NCBI GenBank assembly: GCA_051984675.1
Contig: JBPYFK010000111.1
Location: forward strand, 60,280-124,279
From: JBPYFK01 sp051984675
GTDB taxonomy: Bacteria > Actinomycetota > Actinomycetes > Mycobacteriales > Pseudonocardiaceae
Reading direction: 5' to 3'
DNA: 64,000 bases
The notes beneath the pieces are model-generated. The model was not told the origin of the DNA. It saw only the letters and a list, made by a program, of their open reading frames with translations, and made no database searches. This document shows positions 52,977 to 60,969 of this stretch, piece after piece. Numbering within the stretch: position 1 is the stretch's first letter; the number at the start of each line of letters is the position of its first letter. A program made the translations under genes and the position numbers.

Positions 52977-53723
52977 ATGCGCAAGAACATCCTGATCACT
53001 GGGGCGAGTGCTGGCCTGGGAGAGCAGATGGCCCGGGACTTCGCCGCCATGGGGCGCGATCTCGCGCTGTGCGCTCGTCGCACCGACCGGCTCGCGGAAC
53101 TCGAGACCGAGCTGACCGCTGACCGGCCGGGCCTGCGGGTGGTGCACCACGCCCTGGACGTCAACGACCACCAGCAGGTCTTCGAGGTTTTCCGCAAGGC
53201 TGCCGAGCAACTGGACGGCCTGGATCGGGTGATCGTCAACGCTGGCCTGGGCAAGGGCCAGCCCATCGGCAGTGGCCGGTTCGACGCGAACGTGCAGACG
53301 GCACAGACCAACTTCGTGGCGGCGCTCGCCCAGTGCGAGGCCGCGATGGAGATCTTCCGGGAGCAGCAGCGCGGGCATCTCGTGGTGATCTCCTCGATGA
53401 GCGCGGTGCGCGGGATGCCGAAGAACATGACCACCTACGCGGCGTCGAAGGCGGGCCTGTCCGCGCTGGCCGAGGGCATCCGGGCCGACACCCTGAACAC
53501 TCCGATCAAGGTCACCGCGATTCACCCCGGATACATCCGATCGGAAATGAACGCGAGCGCGGGGAAAACGCCGCTGATGGCCGACACCCAGACCGGCGTG
53601 CGCGCCATGGTCAAAGCCATCGAACGCGAATCGGCCAATGCCTACGTTCCGGCGTGGCCCTGGAGCGCTGTCCGCGTGCTGATGAGATGCCTGCCGCTGT
53701 CACTGATTTCCCGGCTGGGCTGA
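52977..53723 (+). CDS. short-chain dehydrogenase/reductase
   Basis: 248 aa from ATG 52977. Classical SDR: TGASAGLGEQMARDF (cofactor Gly motif), NAG in VIVNAGLGKG, catalytic Ser in VVISSMSA, YAASK with Tyr and Lys, and a C-terminal PGYIRSEMN. Cofactor Arg following strand 2 (CARRTDR) favours NADP(H). Downstream of the FAD dehydrogenase by 33 bp, so probably the two modify one substrate in succession (inference). The C-terminal 30 residues are hydrophobic and may associate with the membrane. Confidence 0.93.
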   Translation: MRKNILITGASAGLGEQMARDFAAMGRDLALCARRTDRLAELETELTADRPGLRVVHHALDVNDHQQVFEVFRKAAEQLDGLDRVIVNAGLGKGQPIGSGRFDANVQTAQTNFVAALAQCEAAMEIFREQQRGHLVVISSMSAVRGMPKNMTTYAASKAGLSALAEGIRADTLNTPIKVTAIHPGYIRSEMNASAGKTPLMADTQTGVRAMVKAIERESANAYVPAWPWSAVRVLMRCLPLSLISRLG

Positions 53724-53736
53724 CGGCGGGAGAGAC

Positions 53737-54051
53737 TCAGTAGTCTGAGTCGGACTCGTGGGACACGAGGTCATGGCTGGTCATGGCCTCGGTGGCCGGG
53801 CGGATGCGCCGAAGGTGGATGTGCCGGCTCAACCGGATGGCCGGGCGGATCGCCAACTCCACGCTGCCGATCAGGAACAGCCAGGTGCCGGCTGTGATGG
53901 TCGCTTCGGAGAAGAACAGCAGGCTGCCGATGATGAACCACAGCGCGATGAGGATGTCGTTGATGATGCTGGCCGTCTCGTAACGGCGCCGTATGATCAA
54001 CTCTTCGTGCCCGATGGTCAGTAACAGCGGTGATTCATGACGCTTCCTCAT
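53737..54051 (-). CDS. YrhK-domain membrane protein
   Basis: 104 aa from ATG 54049-54051. GHEELIIRRRYETASIINDILIALWFIIGSLLFF with a second helix TITAGTWLFLIGSVELAIRP is the YrhK two-helix signature. Cytosolic C-terminal tail acidic (SHESDSDY). Function unknown. Convergent with the SDR gene (13-bp gap) and divergent from the small peptide gene. Confidence 0.85.
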   Translation of the reverse strand: MRKRHESPLLLTIGHEELIIRRRYETASIINDILIALWFIIGSLLFFSEATITAGTWLFLIGSVELAIRPAIRLSRHIHLRRIRPATEAMTSHDLVSHESDSDY

Positions 54052-54200
54052 AGCTCGAGTGTGGCAGCGGGATTGATGCGATCAATGTGTTTTTCGTGAT
54101 TCCTGTGCCGGCAGTTGTGAAGGGAGTTCCTGGCAAGCCGTTGCCGCGTTGAGTTGGTCACAGAACGTGAAAAGTCCTGCTGACGGCGTGACGTAGTCGC

Positions 54201-54228
54201 TTGATTTCCTGAAATCCCTCGTTAGAGT
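54201..54228 (+). promoter_or_regulatory. promoter with internal palindrome for small peptide gene
   Basis: TTGATT (54201-54206) and TAGAGT (54223-54228) with a 16-bp spacer that begins with the palindrome GATTTCCTGAAATC (54203-54216), a likely operator overlapping the -35. Confidence 0.5.
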
Positions 54229-54272
54229 GGTCCTTTACCCCGAATTCCGTATGCAGCCCGAGAGGGGCACTG

Positions 54273-54401
54273 ATGAACGAGCCCCATGGTGTCGATTTCT
54301 ACGACGCGACGTTCGCGCGTGACCTGGTGTGGGCCAAGAACCTGCGCGAGCAGCTCGCCGAGCTGCCGGAGGTCGACGAGGACGAGATCCTCGAGTCGTA
54401 A
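54273..54401 (+). CDS. 42-residue acidic peptide
   Basis: Starts at ATG 54273, GAGGGG 8 bp upstream, stop TAA 54399-54401. Sequence begins MNEPHGVDFYDATFARDLVW and ends EVDEDEILES; net acidic, one predicted amphipathic helix (residues 10-32), no Cys, no signal peptide. Codon use is normal for the genome. Resembles the leader half of a RiPP precursor but has no core peptide and no maturation genes nearby. Function unknown; it could be a small adaptor or regulatory protein. Confidence 0.65.
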   Translation: MNEPHGVDFYDATFARDLVWAKNLREQLAELPEVDEDEILES

Positions 54402-54455
54402 TTCCCTGACGTCAGCCGTCCTCCCGCACGCGGGCATATCTGACGCCCCAGCCTT

Positions 54456-55230
54456 TCACCGCTGGTGATGGGCTAGGAGGTCGTGTCCCGCGCGGCCGTG
54501 CTGGCCGGCCGGGTTCGGGTGGATCGTGGCGCCGCCGAGCCGGGGCAGCGCGTGCATAAGGCGGTGCTCCGCGTCGTGGGCGATCTGGTGCGCGCGCATC
54601 AAACTCAGGTCGTGGGCGACGTCCAGGTCGGCGTCGGCAGTGAGGCTGTGACCGACCCAGCGCAGCCGCAACCGGCCCACCCCGTGCACGCCCGGCGTGT
54701 TTTCCAGCGTCCGCTCCGCGACGGCAACCAGTTCGGGATCGACGGCGTCCAGCAGCCGGCCGAAGACCTGCTTGGCGGCTCCGCACAGGACGCCCAGGAT
54801 CGTCACCGTGATCAGCAGGGCGACGACCGGGTCGGCCCACCACCAGCCCAGCGCCGTGCCGCCTGCCGCCAGGAGTACGGCGAGGCTGGTGAATCCGTCG
54901 GCGCGGGCGTGTAGCCCGTCGGCGACGAGAGCCGCTGAACCGATCCGTGGGCCACCGAGATCCGGTAACGGGCTACGGCTTCGTCAGCAGGACGATCAGC
55001 AGGCCCGCGAGATCTTCGAGCCGCCCGAACCCGTAGGTGAAACGCCTGGTCACCGCCCGCCGGCCGAGCGCGAAGGCGATGCCCAGCGGCACCGCGGTCA
55101 GGGCGTCGGCGAAGTTGTGCACGGTATCGCCGAGCAGCGCGACCCTGCGTGTTCGTGAGCCACTGCGCAAAGGTATGGCCACCGACCCGTCTGCGACAAC
55201 GGCGCAATAGCCAGTCCTGAGCGACAGGTG
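54456..55230 (-). pseudogene. cation diffusion facilitator, decayed
   Basis: Pieces of one CDF zinc/iron exporter lie in order in three frames. N-terminal part VALLGDTVHNFADALTAVPLGIAFALGRR and FTYGFGRLEDLAGLLIVLL, then a stop just after LLTKP; EAVARYRIS in another frame; SAALVADGLHARADGFTSLAVLLAAGG, VVALLITVTILGVLCGAAKQ and the C-terminal cytosolic domain in the third, to TAA-type stop at 54456. An internal loss of about 40 residues plus at least two frameshifts are needed to explain this; the N-terminal first helix is also altered. A sequencing error alone would not explain the missing segment. Confidence 0.75.
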
Positions 55231-55233
55231 GCT

Positions 55234-55267
55234 GCCCACCTTTCGCCCACCCGGGTGAAAGGTGGGC
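55234..55267. terminator. hairpin GCCCACCTTTC / GAAAGGTGGGC
   Basis: Perfect 11-bp stem with a 12-nt loop between the CDF pseudogene and the PepSY lipoprotein gene; the loop is itself self-complementary (CACCCGGGTG). No T tract. Confidence 0.6.
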
Positions 55268-55361
55268 CCCAGGTTGCGTACTTCCCCGGCTAGTTCTTGT
55301 CTGGGGCGTAGCCCGTGTGCAGGTGGTCCCTGTGCGGGGGCCACAGTCTGGGGGATGACAA

Positions 55362-56093
55362 ATGGATCACGAATCTGGGGGTTTCGCATGCGCCCATAGC
55401 CGCCAGCCTCGGCACCCGGCGAGCGTGACATCGCTCATCGCCGGGGTGGCGATCAGTGCGCTGGGGGTGACCGGGGTGACGGCGTGCGCGCCAGGGCCAC
55501 AGGCCCAGTCACCAGGGCCGGCGCAGCCGAGCGCCACGGCGCCTCCCCCGCCCGGGATGTCGGAGAGCACGTCGCCATCCTCGCTCGTGCCCTCGCTGGG
55601 CGAGCGACCCGGCGACCCGACCAGCGTCGGCCCGGACGACCTGCGACTGGCCGTGGACTCCGCGCAGTCCGTGGTGTCGGGCTCGCGGCTGATCTCGGTA
55701 CAACCGGGCATCGTCGCCGGCCGGGGGGTCTGGATCGTCCGCTTGCTGACCGAGGGGCCGGGGTTGAAGTCGGTCGAGGTGGATGCCGTGACCAGGGGAG
55801 CGAGGGCCAGCGATATCACCACCGGCAGGCCCGAGGACATGATCGCGCTTCGGGACCTGCTCAACGCGACCAAGGTGTTCTGGCCCGACGCGGCCGCCAC
55901 CGCGACCAGACAGACTCCGAACGGCATCCTCGGAAGCGTGCTCCTGGACAGCAGGGGCGGTAACACCGCCGCGCCGGTCTGGCGGATCACTGTCCTCAAC
56001 GGACGGCAACAGGTGGAGTACACAGTGGACGCCGTCAACGGTGCAGTGGTCAACAGGACGACCGCACCGCGCAAGCCGCACGACTACGGCTGA
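55362..56093 (+). CDS. PepSY-like exported lipoprotein
   Basis: 243 aa from ATG 55362 with GGGGGA 6 bp upstream; GTG 55425 (VTSLIAGVAISALG) is an alternative giving a shorter signal peptide. Signal ends VTGVTAC lipobox, followed by a Pro/Ser/Ala-rich linker. C-terminal half has two PepSY-like strand-helix units: SVEVDAVTRGARASDITTG and APVWRITVLNGRQQVEYTVD with VNGAVVNRT. Such domains occur in exported protease inhibitors. Convergent with the LacI gene (stops overlap by 10 bp). Confidence 0.72.
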   Translation: MDHESGGFACAHSRQPRHPASVTSLIAGVAISALGVTGVTACAPGPQAQSPGPAQPSATAPPPPGMSESTSPSSLVPSLGERPGDPTSVGPDDLRLAVDSAQSVVSGSRLISVQPGIVAGRGVWIVRLLTEGPGLKSVEVDAVTRGARASDITTGRPEDMIALRDLLNATKVFWPDAAATATRQTPNGILGSVLLDSRGGNTAAPVWRITVLNGRQQVEYTVDAVNGAVVNRTTAPRKPHDYG

Positions 56094-57091
56094 CCGCCGG
56101 TGGTCGACGCACGAATCACAAGCTCCGGCGCTAGGGAAATGCGTTGCGGAGGCGACGGGCAGCCGTCCGCGCTCGCGCGGTCCAGCAGCCGGATCGCTTC
56201 GGCGGCGATGAGTTCGCGTGGCTGGCGGATGGTCGTCAGCGGCGGGTCGGCCAGGGTCGCGAACGTGATGTCGTCGAAGCCGGTGACCATGACATCGGAC
56301 GGGACCGACACCCCCGCGCCGCGCAGCTCGCGGGTCAGGCCGAGCGCGATCTCGTCGTTACCGCAGACGATCGCATCCGGTAGCGACGGTTGTTCCAGCA
56401 GCTTGCGACCGGCCTCCGCGCCCCATGCGAGGCTGAACTCGCCCAGCAGCGGCTCCTCCGGCGTCAGCTCGTGCCGCCGGGTGGCACGGGCGAACGCGTC
56501 GAGCCGCAACCGGCCCGCCGAGCTGGCTTCGCCGGCGCTGACCAGGACACAGCTGCGGGCGCCGGCGTCGGCGATGTGCTCGACGAGCTGGGTGATCCCG
56601 GATTCACCGTCGACGCCGACCCAGTCCGCCGTGAACCCGTCCACGTAGCGGTCGACCTGCACGACGGGGACCCGCTCGGCGGCGGCCCGTAGTGCCGCCA
56701 GGCTCCCTTCCGCGCTCACCGGAGTGATCACGATCCCGTCCACCTTGCGCGCGATGAGCGCCTGGACCCGGCGTAGTTCGATGTCGGTGTCCTGCTGCGA
56801 GTCGGACAGGAACAGGTCGCGCCCGGACCGCTGGAGCTGCCGCTCCACCGCTTCGACGATGGCCGGGAAGAACGGGTTACTGATCTCGGGGACGACCATG
56901 CCGATCGTCTTGGTCCGCTGAGTGCGCAAGGCCGTGGCGAGCTCGTTCTGCTGGTAGCCCAGCTCGCGCACCGCCCGTTGCACCCGGGTGACCAGCTCAG
57001 GGGAGACCGGGCGGTTGCCGGAAAGCGCGCGGGACGCCGTGCTGACCGAAACCCCGGCAGCGTGTGCCACATCGCGGATGGTGACGGTCAC
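56084..57091 (-). CDS. LacI family transcriptional regulator
   Basis: 335 aa from GTG 57089-57091 (GGAGGG upstream). HTH at residues 4-25 (TIRDVAHAAGVSVSTASRALSG) with hinge helix NELATALRTQ; periplasmic-binding-like core (IGMVVPEISNPFFPAIVEAVERQL) and the dimer/effector region AIVCGNDEIALGL. Last gene of the ribokinase-nucleoside hydrolase-lacI unit, so it is the expected repressor of this locus, with ribose or a nucleoside as inducer (inference). Candidate operators at 59059 and 59284. Confidence 0.94.
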   Translation of the reverse strand: MTVTIRDVAHAAGVSVSTASRALSGNRPVSPELVTRVQRAVRELGYQQNELATALRTQRTKTIGMVVPEISNPFFPAIVEAVERQLQRSGRDLFLSDSQQDTDIELRRVQALIARKVDGIVITPVSAEGSLAALRAAAERVPVVQVDRYVDGFTADWVGVDGESGITQLVEHIADAGARSCVLVSAGEASSAGRLRLDAFARATRRHELTPEEPLLGEFSLAWGAEAGRKLLEQPSLPDAIVCGNDEIALGLTRELRGAGVSVPSDVMVTGFDDITFATLADPPLTTIRQPRELIAAEAIRLLDRASADGCPSPPQRISLAPELVIRASTTGGQP

Positions 57092-57148
57092 TCGCCCTCC
57101 CCAATGGAGATTCTTCGGTGAGTCATTTGAGATCAGCGCATACCCGGG

Positions 57149-58159
57149 TCAGGGGGTGCCGAGCGCGGTAAGTCCTGGTGACCCTACGTCGTGGGAGGTC
57201 CGGGACGGAACGCCCGAACCGGGGTCGAGCCGCAGGAGGCCGTCGAGGAAGGTGGTCATGACCCCGTCCCGGTCGACCTCCATCGCCACCCGCACCCGGG
57301 GACCCGGGCCCGGGGAGTCGCGGCGGTCGGCCACGGTCATTCCCCGGGTGTGCTCGCCGCGCAACTCAACGTGCAGCGGAAGATCCGCGTACTTGGCCAG
57401 TTCGGGGATCACCGCGAGGATCGCGACACTCGGGTCGTGCAGCGCGCAGCCGGTGCGGCCGTGCTGCTGGGAGTAGAAGCCGACGTAGTGGCGCAGGATC
57501 TCCGACGCGAACCGCGCTGTGGCGGTGTCGGCGGCAGCGATCTTGTCGAGTTCCTCGCTGGTCAGCCAGATCCGCATGGTGACATCCAGACCGACCAGCG
57601 TCACCGGCCAGGCGGCCTCGAAGACCTGCTGCGCGGCTTCGGGGTCGTGGTAGATGTTCGCCTCGGCCACCGGCGAGACGTTGCCGGGAGCCTCGATCGA
57701 GCCGCCCATGATGACCACGTCCCGCACGAGCTCGGGAAGCCGTGGTTCCAGGTGCAGCGCGACCGCGAGGTTCGTCAACGGGCCGAGCGCGAGCACGGTG
57801 CACTCGCCCGGGTACTTCCGTGCGAGCGCCACGAGCTGCTCGGCGGCCGAGAGGTCCTCGACACCGCGGCCGGTGACCGGGCGGGCCGCCCCACCCAGGC
57901 CGTCCTCGCCGTGTACTTCGGGGCTGGTACGCAGCGGCTGGTTGAGCGGTTTGCGAGCTCCGACGGCCACCGGGACGTCCCGCAGACCGGCGAGTTCGAG
58001 CACCTGGAGCGCGTTGTCGGCGGCACGGTGCGAGTCGATGTTGCCGTGCACGGTCCCAAGGCCCACGATCCGTACGGTGGGCACGCTGGCGAGGTAGAGC
58101 ACCGCCAGCGCGTCGTCGATGCCCGGATCGGAGTCCAGGATGATCTTGTGCTCGGTCAT
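57149..58159 (-). CDS. inosine-uridine preferring nucleoside hydrolase
   Basis: 336 aa from ATG 58157-58159, overlapping the kinase stop by 4 bp. Calcium-binding N-terminus DSDPGIDDALA (residues 9-19, Asp9, Asp15, Asp16), GTVHGNIDS, LALGPLTNLAVAL, VIMGGSIEAPGNVSPVAEANIYHDPEA and the C-terminal HDPSVAI. Hydrolyses nucleosides to base plus ribose; the ribose is then phosphorylated by the adjacent kinase. The C-terminal 25 residues are extra and unconserved. Confidence 0.95.
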   Translation of the reverse strand: MTEHKIILDSDPGIDDALAVLYLASVPTVRIVGLGTVHGNIDSHRAADNALQVLELAGLRDVPVAVGARKPLNQPLRTSPEVHGEDGLGGAARPVTGRGVEDLSAAEQLVALARKYPGECTVLALGPLTNLAVALHLEPRLPELVRDVVIMGGSIEAPGNVSPVAEANIYHDPEAAQQVFEAAWPVTLVGLDVTMRIWLTSEELDKIAAADTATARFASEILRHYVGFYSQQHGRTGCALHDPSVAILAVIPELAKYADLPLHVELRGEHTRGMTVADRRDSPGPGPRVRVAMEVDRDGVMTTFLDGLLRLDPGSGVPSRTSHDVGSPGLTALGTP

Positions 58160-59040
58160 CGAATCCCTTTCAGGCTGCTCACGCCCGCTATGAGCTCGGA
58201 CAGCGGCGGAAGTGGTGGCTGTGGGCCGGGCGCGGAGACGGCGATGGCCCCCGCCATGCACGCGGCACGCAGCGCGGCGTCCGCCTCGATTCCGCTGGTC
58301 AGGGCCAGGACCAGCGTCGCGCAGAAGGCGTCCCCGGCACCGACGGAATCCACCAGCTCGACCTCGGGGGCAGGTGCGGAGGCGATCTCGACTCCCCGCT
58401 GGAGCAGGACTGCTCCCCGCGCACCGTAGGTGACGGCGACGAGCCCGGACTCGGAAAGCTCCGGTATCGCGGCGTACTCGGTCTCGTTCACCACGATCAG
58501 GTCCGCGCGCTCCAGCAGCTCGCCGGAAAGCCGCTGGGCGGGCGCGGCGTTGAGCGCGAAGAATCCCCGCCACCGTCGTGCGGCCTCCAGCACGGCGGGG
58601 GCGGAAACCTCCAGCTGGGTCAGCAGCACGCCCCCGTTGTCCACCACTGCGGCCGGGTCCACCTCCGCGTTGGCTCCGGCGACCACGACGATCTGGTTCT
58701 CGCCGTGCTCGTCGACCGTGATCAGCGCGGTGCCGGTGGGCTGAGTGGCGGTGCGGACGGCGGTGACGTCCATTCCGGTGCGGCGCAGCTCTTGGCGGAG
58801 CCACTGGCCGTCGGGGTCGGGGCCGACGCATCCGACCATGCGGACGTCGCCGCCCAACCGCGCGGCGGCGACGGCCTGGTTCGCCCCCTTGCCGCCCGTC
58901 ATCCGGGTGAGACTCCGGCCAGCGACGGTTTCCCCGGGGCTGGGCAGGCGGGTGCACCGGCAGAACAGGTCGACGTTGAGGCTGCCGAGCACGGTCAACG
59001 CCGGAGCTCGACCGTCCGCCGGTTGGTTCACACGATCCAT
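58156..59040 (-). CDS. rbsK: ribokinase
   Basis: 294 aa from ATG 59038-59040 (GGGAGA 7 bp upstream); the longer frame to 59112 carries the operator in its would-be coding region and is rejected. PfkB fold: VLGSLNVDLFC, TGGKGANQAVAAARLGGDV, GANAEV, NETEYAAI and catalytic DSVGAGDAFCATLVLAL. Phosphorylates ribose released by the nucleoside hydrolase. First gene of the operon. Confidence 0.94.
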   Translation of the reverse strand: MDRVNQPADGRAPALTVLGSLNVDLFCRCTRLPSPGETVAGRSLTRMTGGKGANQAVAAARLGGDVRMVGCVGPDPDGQWLRQELRRTGMDVTAVRTATQPTGTALITVDEHGENQIVVVAGANAEVDPAAVVDNGGVLLTQLEVSAPAVLEAARRWRGFFALNAAPAQRLSGELLERADLIVVNETEYAAIPELSESGLVAVTYGARGAVLLQRGVEIASAPAPEVELVDSVGAGDAFCATLVLALTSGIEADAALRAACMAGAIAVSAPGPQPPLPPLSELIAGVSSLKGIR

Positions 59041-59058
59041 CCATTCTCCCGGTTGCTG

Positions 59059-59071
59059 GCAAACGATTGTC
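59059..59071 (-). promoter_or_regulatory. LacI-like operator at ribokinase promoter
   Basis: GCAAACGATTGTC: near-palindrome CAAACG/ATTG with the central CG typical of LacI-family sites; 19 bp upstream of the ribokinase start. Confidence 0.6.
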
Positions 59072-59283
59072 AGCGACCTTACGAACAGGTCAGCGGCAGA
59101 GTCAATGATCAACCTCAGGTTGCCGTTCCGGCGATGCCAGGGCAGCGTGTTTCCGCGCCCATGGAACGGCTAACTCTTCGCAGGCCAGTAGTCATTTGTG
59201 CGGCCGATCACAGTGATCGAAACGCGTGTGTGAGGCTGTTCGGGGCTCTTGACAGGCCTCAGGAAACGTCTCTAAGTTCCCCG

Positions 59284-59296
59284 GAAATCGTTTGGC
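59284..59296 (+). promoter_or_regulatory. LacI-like operator before MFS transporter
   Basis: GAAATCGTTTGGC shares AATCGTTTG with the reverse complement of the site at 59059-59071; 147 bp upstream of the transporter start. Confidence 0.55.
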
Positions 59297-59442
59297 GCCA
59301 GATGCTCAGCAGCCCGCCTTACCGGACCGGTCATGTGCGCGGTGCTGGGGTGCCCCCAACAACGGATCAACCCTGCACAACCGAGTTACTCCATCGCCGG
59401 CTGACTCCGCGTCGGCACTGGCATTGCGCGAGGAACCAACAC

Positions 59443-60876
59443 ATGACGACTACCGATGCAAAGCCCAAGATCATCGGTGGTGACCCGAGAGTGCGGTCCA
59501 GCCACTGGATCGTCCTGCTCATCACCCTGATCCTCGGCGTGGCCACCTACCAGGTGAATGCCACCATGCTCAGCCCCGCGATCCCCGACATCGTCTCCCG
59601 CCTGGGCACCAACGCAGGACAGGTCGGGCTGTCGCAAACCCTGTTCTTCCTGTCCGGCGGCATCGGCGGCGTGGTCTTCGCCCGCTACAGCGACCACATC
59701 GGACGCCGCAGGATGCTGCTGTCGGTGCTCGCCGTGACCTGCGTGGGAACGGTCATCTCGATGTTCGCGCCCAACGTGGCGGTGCTGTTCATCGGGCGGG
59801 TGCTGCAGGGTGCGGCCAGCGCGAGCTTCCAGCTGGCTTACCTGACGCTGCACGACACGCTCGACTCGAAGCGCTTCGGGCGGGCACTCGGCCTGGTCAC
59901 CGCGATCAACGGCGGGATTGCCGGGGTGGACGGGATCGCCGGCGGTGCGTTGGTGGACGCGGTCGGGTTCCGCGCCATCTTCGCCTTCACGCTGCTGCTC
60001 GGACTAGCCGCGATCGGTGCCACCGTGCTGTTCGTCCCGGAAACCGCGGCGCACACCTCGGGTCGGATGGACTGGGTCGGTTCGGCCGTCCTCAGCTTGA
60101 GCCTCGTCGCCGTCAACATGGGGATCTACGAGACCAGCGACAACGGTTGGCTGTCCGCACCCGTGATCGGCCTGCTGGTCGCCGGTGTCGTGCTGTTCGC
60201 GGTGTTCCTGGAAGTGCAGAAGCGGCGCAGGACCCCGCTGTTCGCGACCCGCTACATGCTCTCCCGCCAGGGCTGGCCGCTGTTGGTCACCACGCTGCTG
60301 ACGCTGTCCGGGCTGTTCGCCACGATCAACTTCACCGTGCCGCTGCTCAGCCAGCACAAAACCGCCGGATTCGGGATGTCCGCGACGACCTCCGCGTTCC
60401 TGTTCCTGATGCCCACGGCCCTCATCGGGTTCCTCGTGGCGCCGTTCGCCGGTCAGCTCGCACCGAAGCTGGGGTGGCGTCGCACGCTGTGGGTCGGCAT
60501 GATCGGCACTATCGGTTCGATGGTGCTCGCGGCGGTCGGCGTCCACTCCTGGGTGGCGGTGTTCATCGCCCTGATCCTCGCCGGCGCGTTCTACACCGGC
60601 ATCGCGATGACCGCGCTCACCGGGCTCAGCGTGGTGCTGTCGCCGAAGGACAGCCCAGCAGCCCTGCCCGGGATGAACGGCGCGTGCTTCGGCATCGGCG
60701 CGTCCCTGGGCATGAGCGCGGCCGCCTCGTTGGTGGGCAGCTCCGCCGCGGAGGGCGCCACCTCGGCGTCCGGGTTCAGCGCCGCACTGTTCGCCGCGGT
60801 GGGCCTGAGCGTCGCCGCGTTGCTGGCCTCGCTGGCCATCTCGAACAAGAGTGAAATCAGTACTGACCGGATCTGA
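59443..60876 (+). CDS. MFS transporter, probable nucleoside/purine uptake
   Basis: 477 aa from ATG 59443 with GAGGAA upstream. Fourteen predicted transmembrane helices, DHA2-like half (GGIGGVVFARYSDHIGRRRMLLSVLAV motif A; VGFRAIFAFTLLLGLAAIGATVLFV) and long second half. Substrate inferred from context only: it is divergent from nucleoside hydrolase and ribokinase and precedes adenosine deaminase, so nucleoside uptake is likely. Followed by a strong hairpin. Confidence 0.85.
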   Translation: MTTTDAKPKIIGGDPRVRSSHWIVLLITLILGVATYQVNATMLSPAIPDIVSRLGTNAGQVGLSQTLFFLSGGIGGVVFARYSDHIGRRRMLLSVLAVTCVGTVISMFAPNVAVLFIGRVLQGAASASFQLAYLTLHDTLDSKRFGRALGLVTAINGGIAGVDGIAGGALVDAVGFRAIFAFTLLLGLAAIGATVLFVPETAAHTSGRMDWVGSAVLSLSLVAVNMGIYETSDNGWLSAPVIGLLVAGVVLFAVFLEVQKRRRTPLFATRYMLSRQGWPLLVTTLLTLSGLFATINFTVPLLSQHKTAGFGMSATTSAFLFLMPTALIGFLVAPFAGQLAPKLGWRRTLWVGMIGTIGSMVLAAVGVHSWVAVFIALILAGAFYTGIAMTALTGLSVVLSPKDSPAALPGMNGACFGIGASLGMSAAASLVGSSAAEGATSASGFSAALFAAVGLSVAALLASLAISNKSEISTDRI

Positions 60877-60898
60877 CGAACGATCCGGGGTCCGCGGG

Positions 60899-60928
60899 AC
60901 GGGCCCGGGTCAACGAGCCCGGGCCCGT
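60899..60928 (+). terminator. hairpin between MFS and adenosine deaminase genes
   Basis: ACGGGCCCGGG / CCCGGGCCCGT, 11-bp perfect stem with 8-nt loop. It may reduce read-through from the transporter into the deaminase gene. Confidence 0.7.
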
Positions 60929-60969
60929 TCTCGCGGGCGCATCCTCAACGACGACAGGAGGACGATTAC

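Larger units (their letters stand above)
59041..59442. other. divergent control region of nucleoside locus
   Basis: 402 bp between ribokinase and the MFS transporter. Contains two copies of the CAAWCGWTTG-type LacI-like site, one by each gene (separate entries). The -10/-35 elements are not obvious. Confidence 0.6.

Noticed and set aside
54273..54401. RiPP precursor for the 42-aa peptide
   Set aside because: No core peptide with Ser/Thr/Cys and no maturase or protease gene nearby; retained as a small hypothetical protein.
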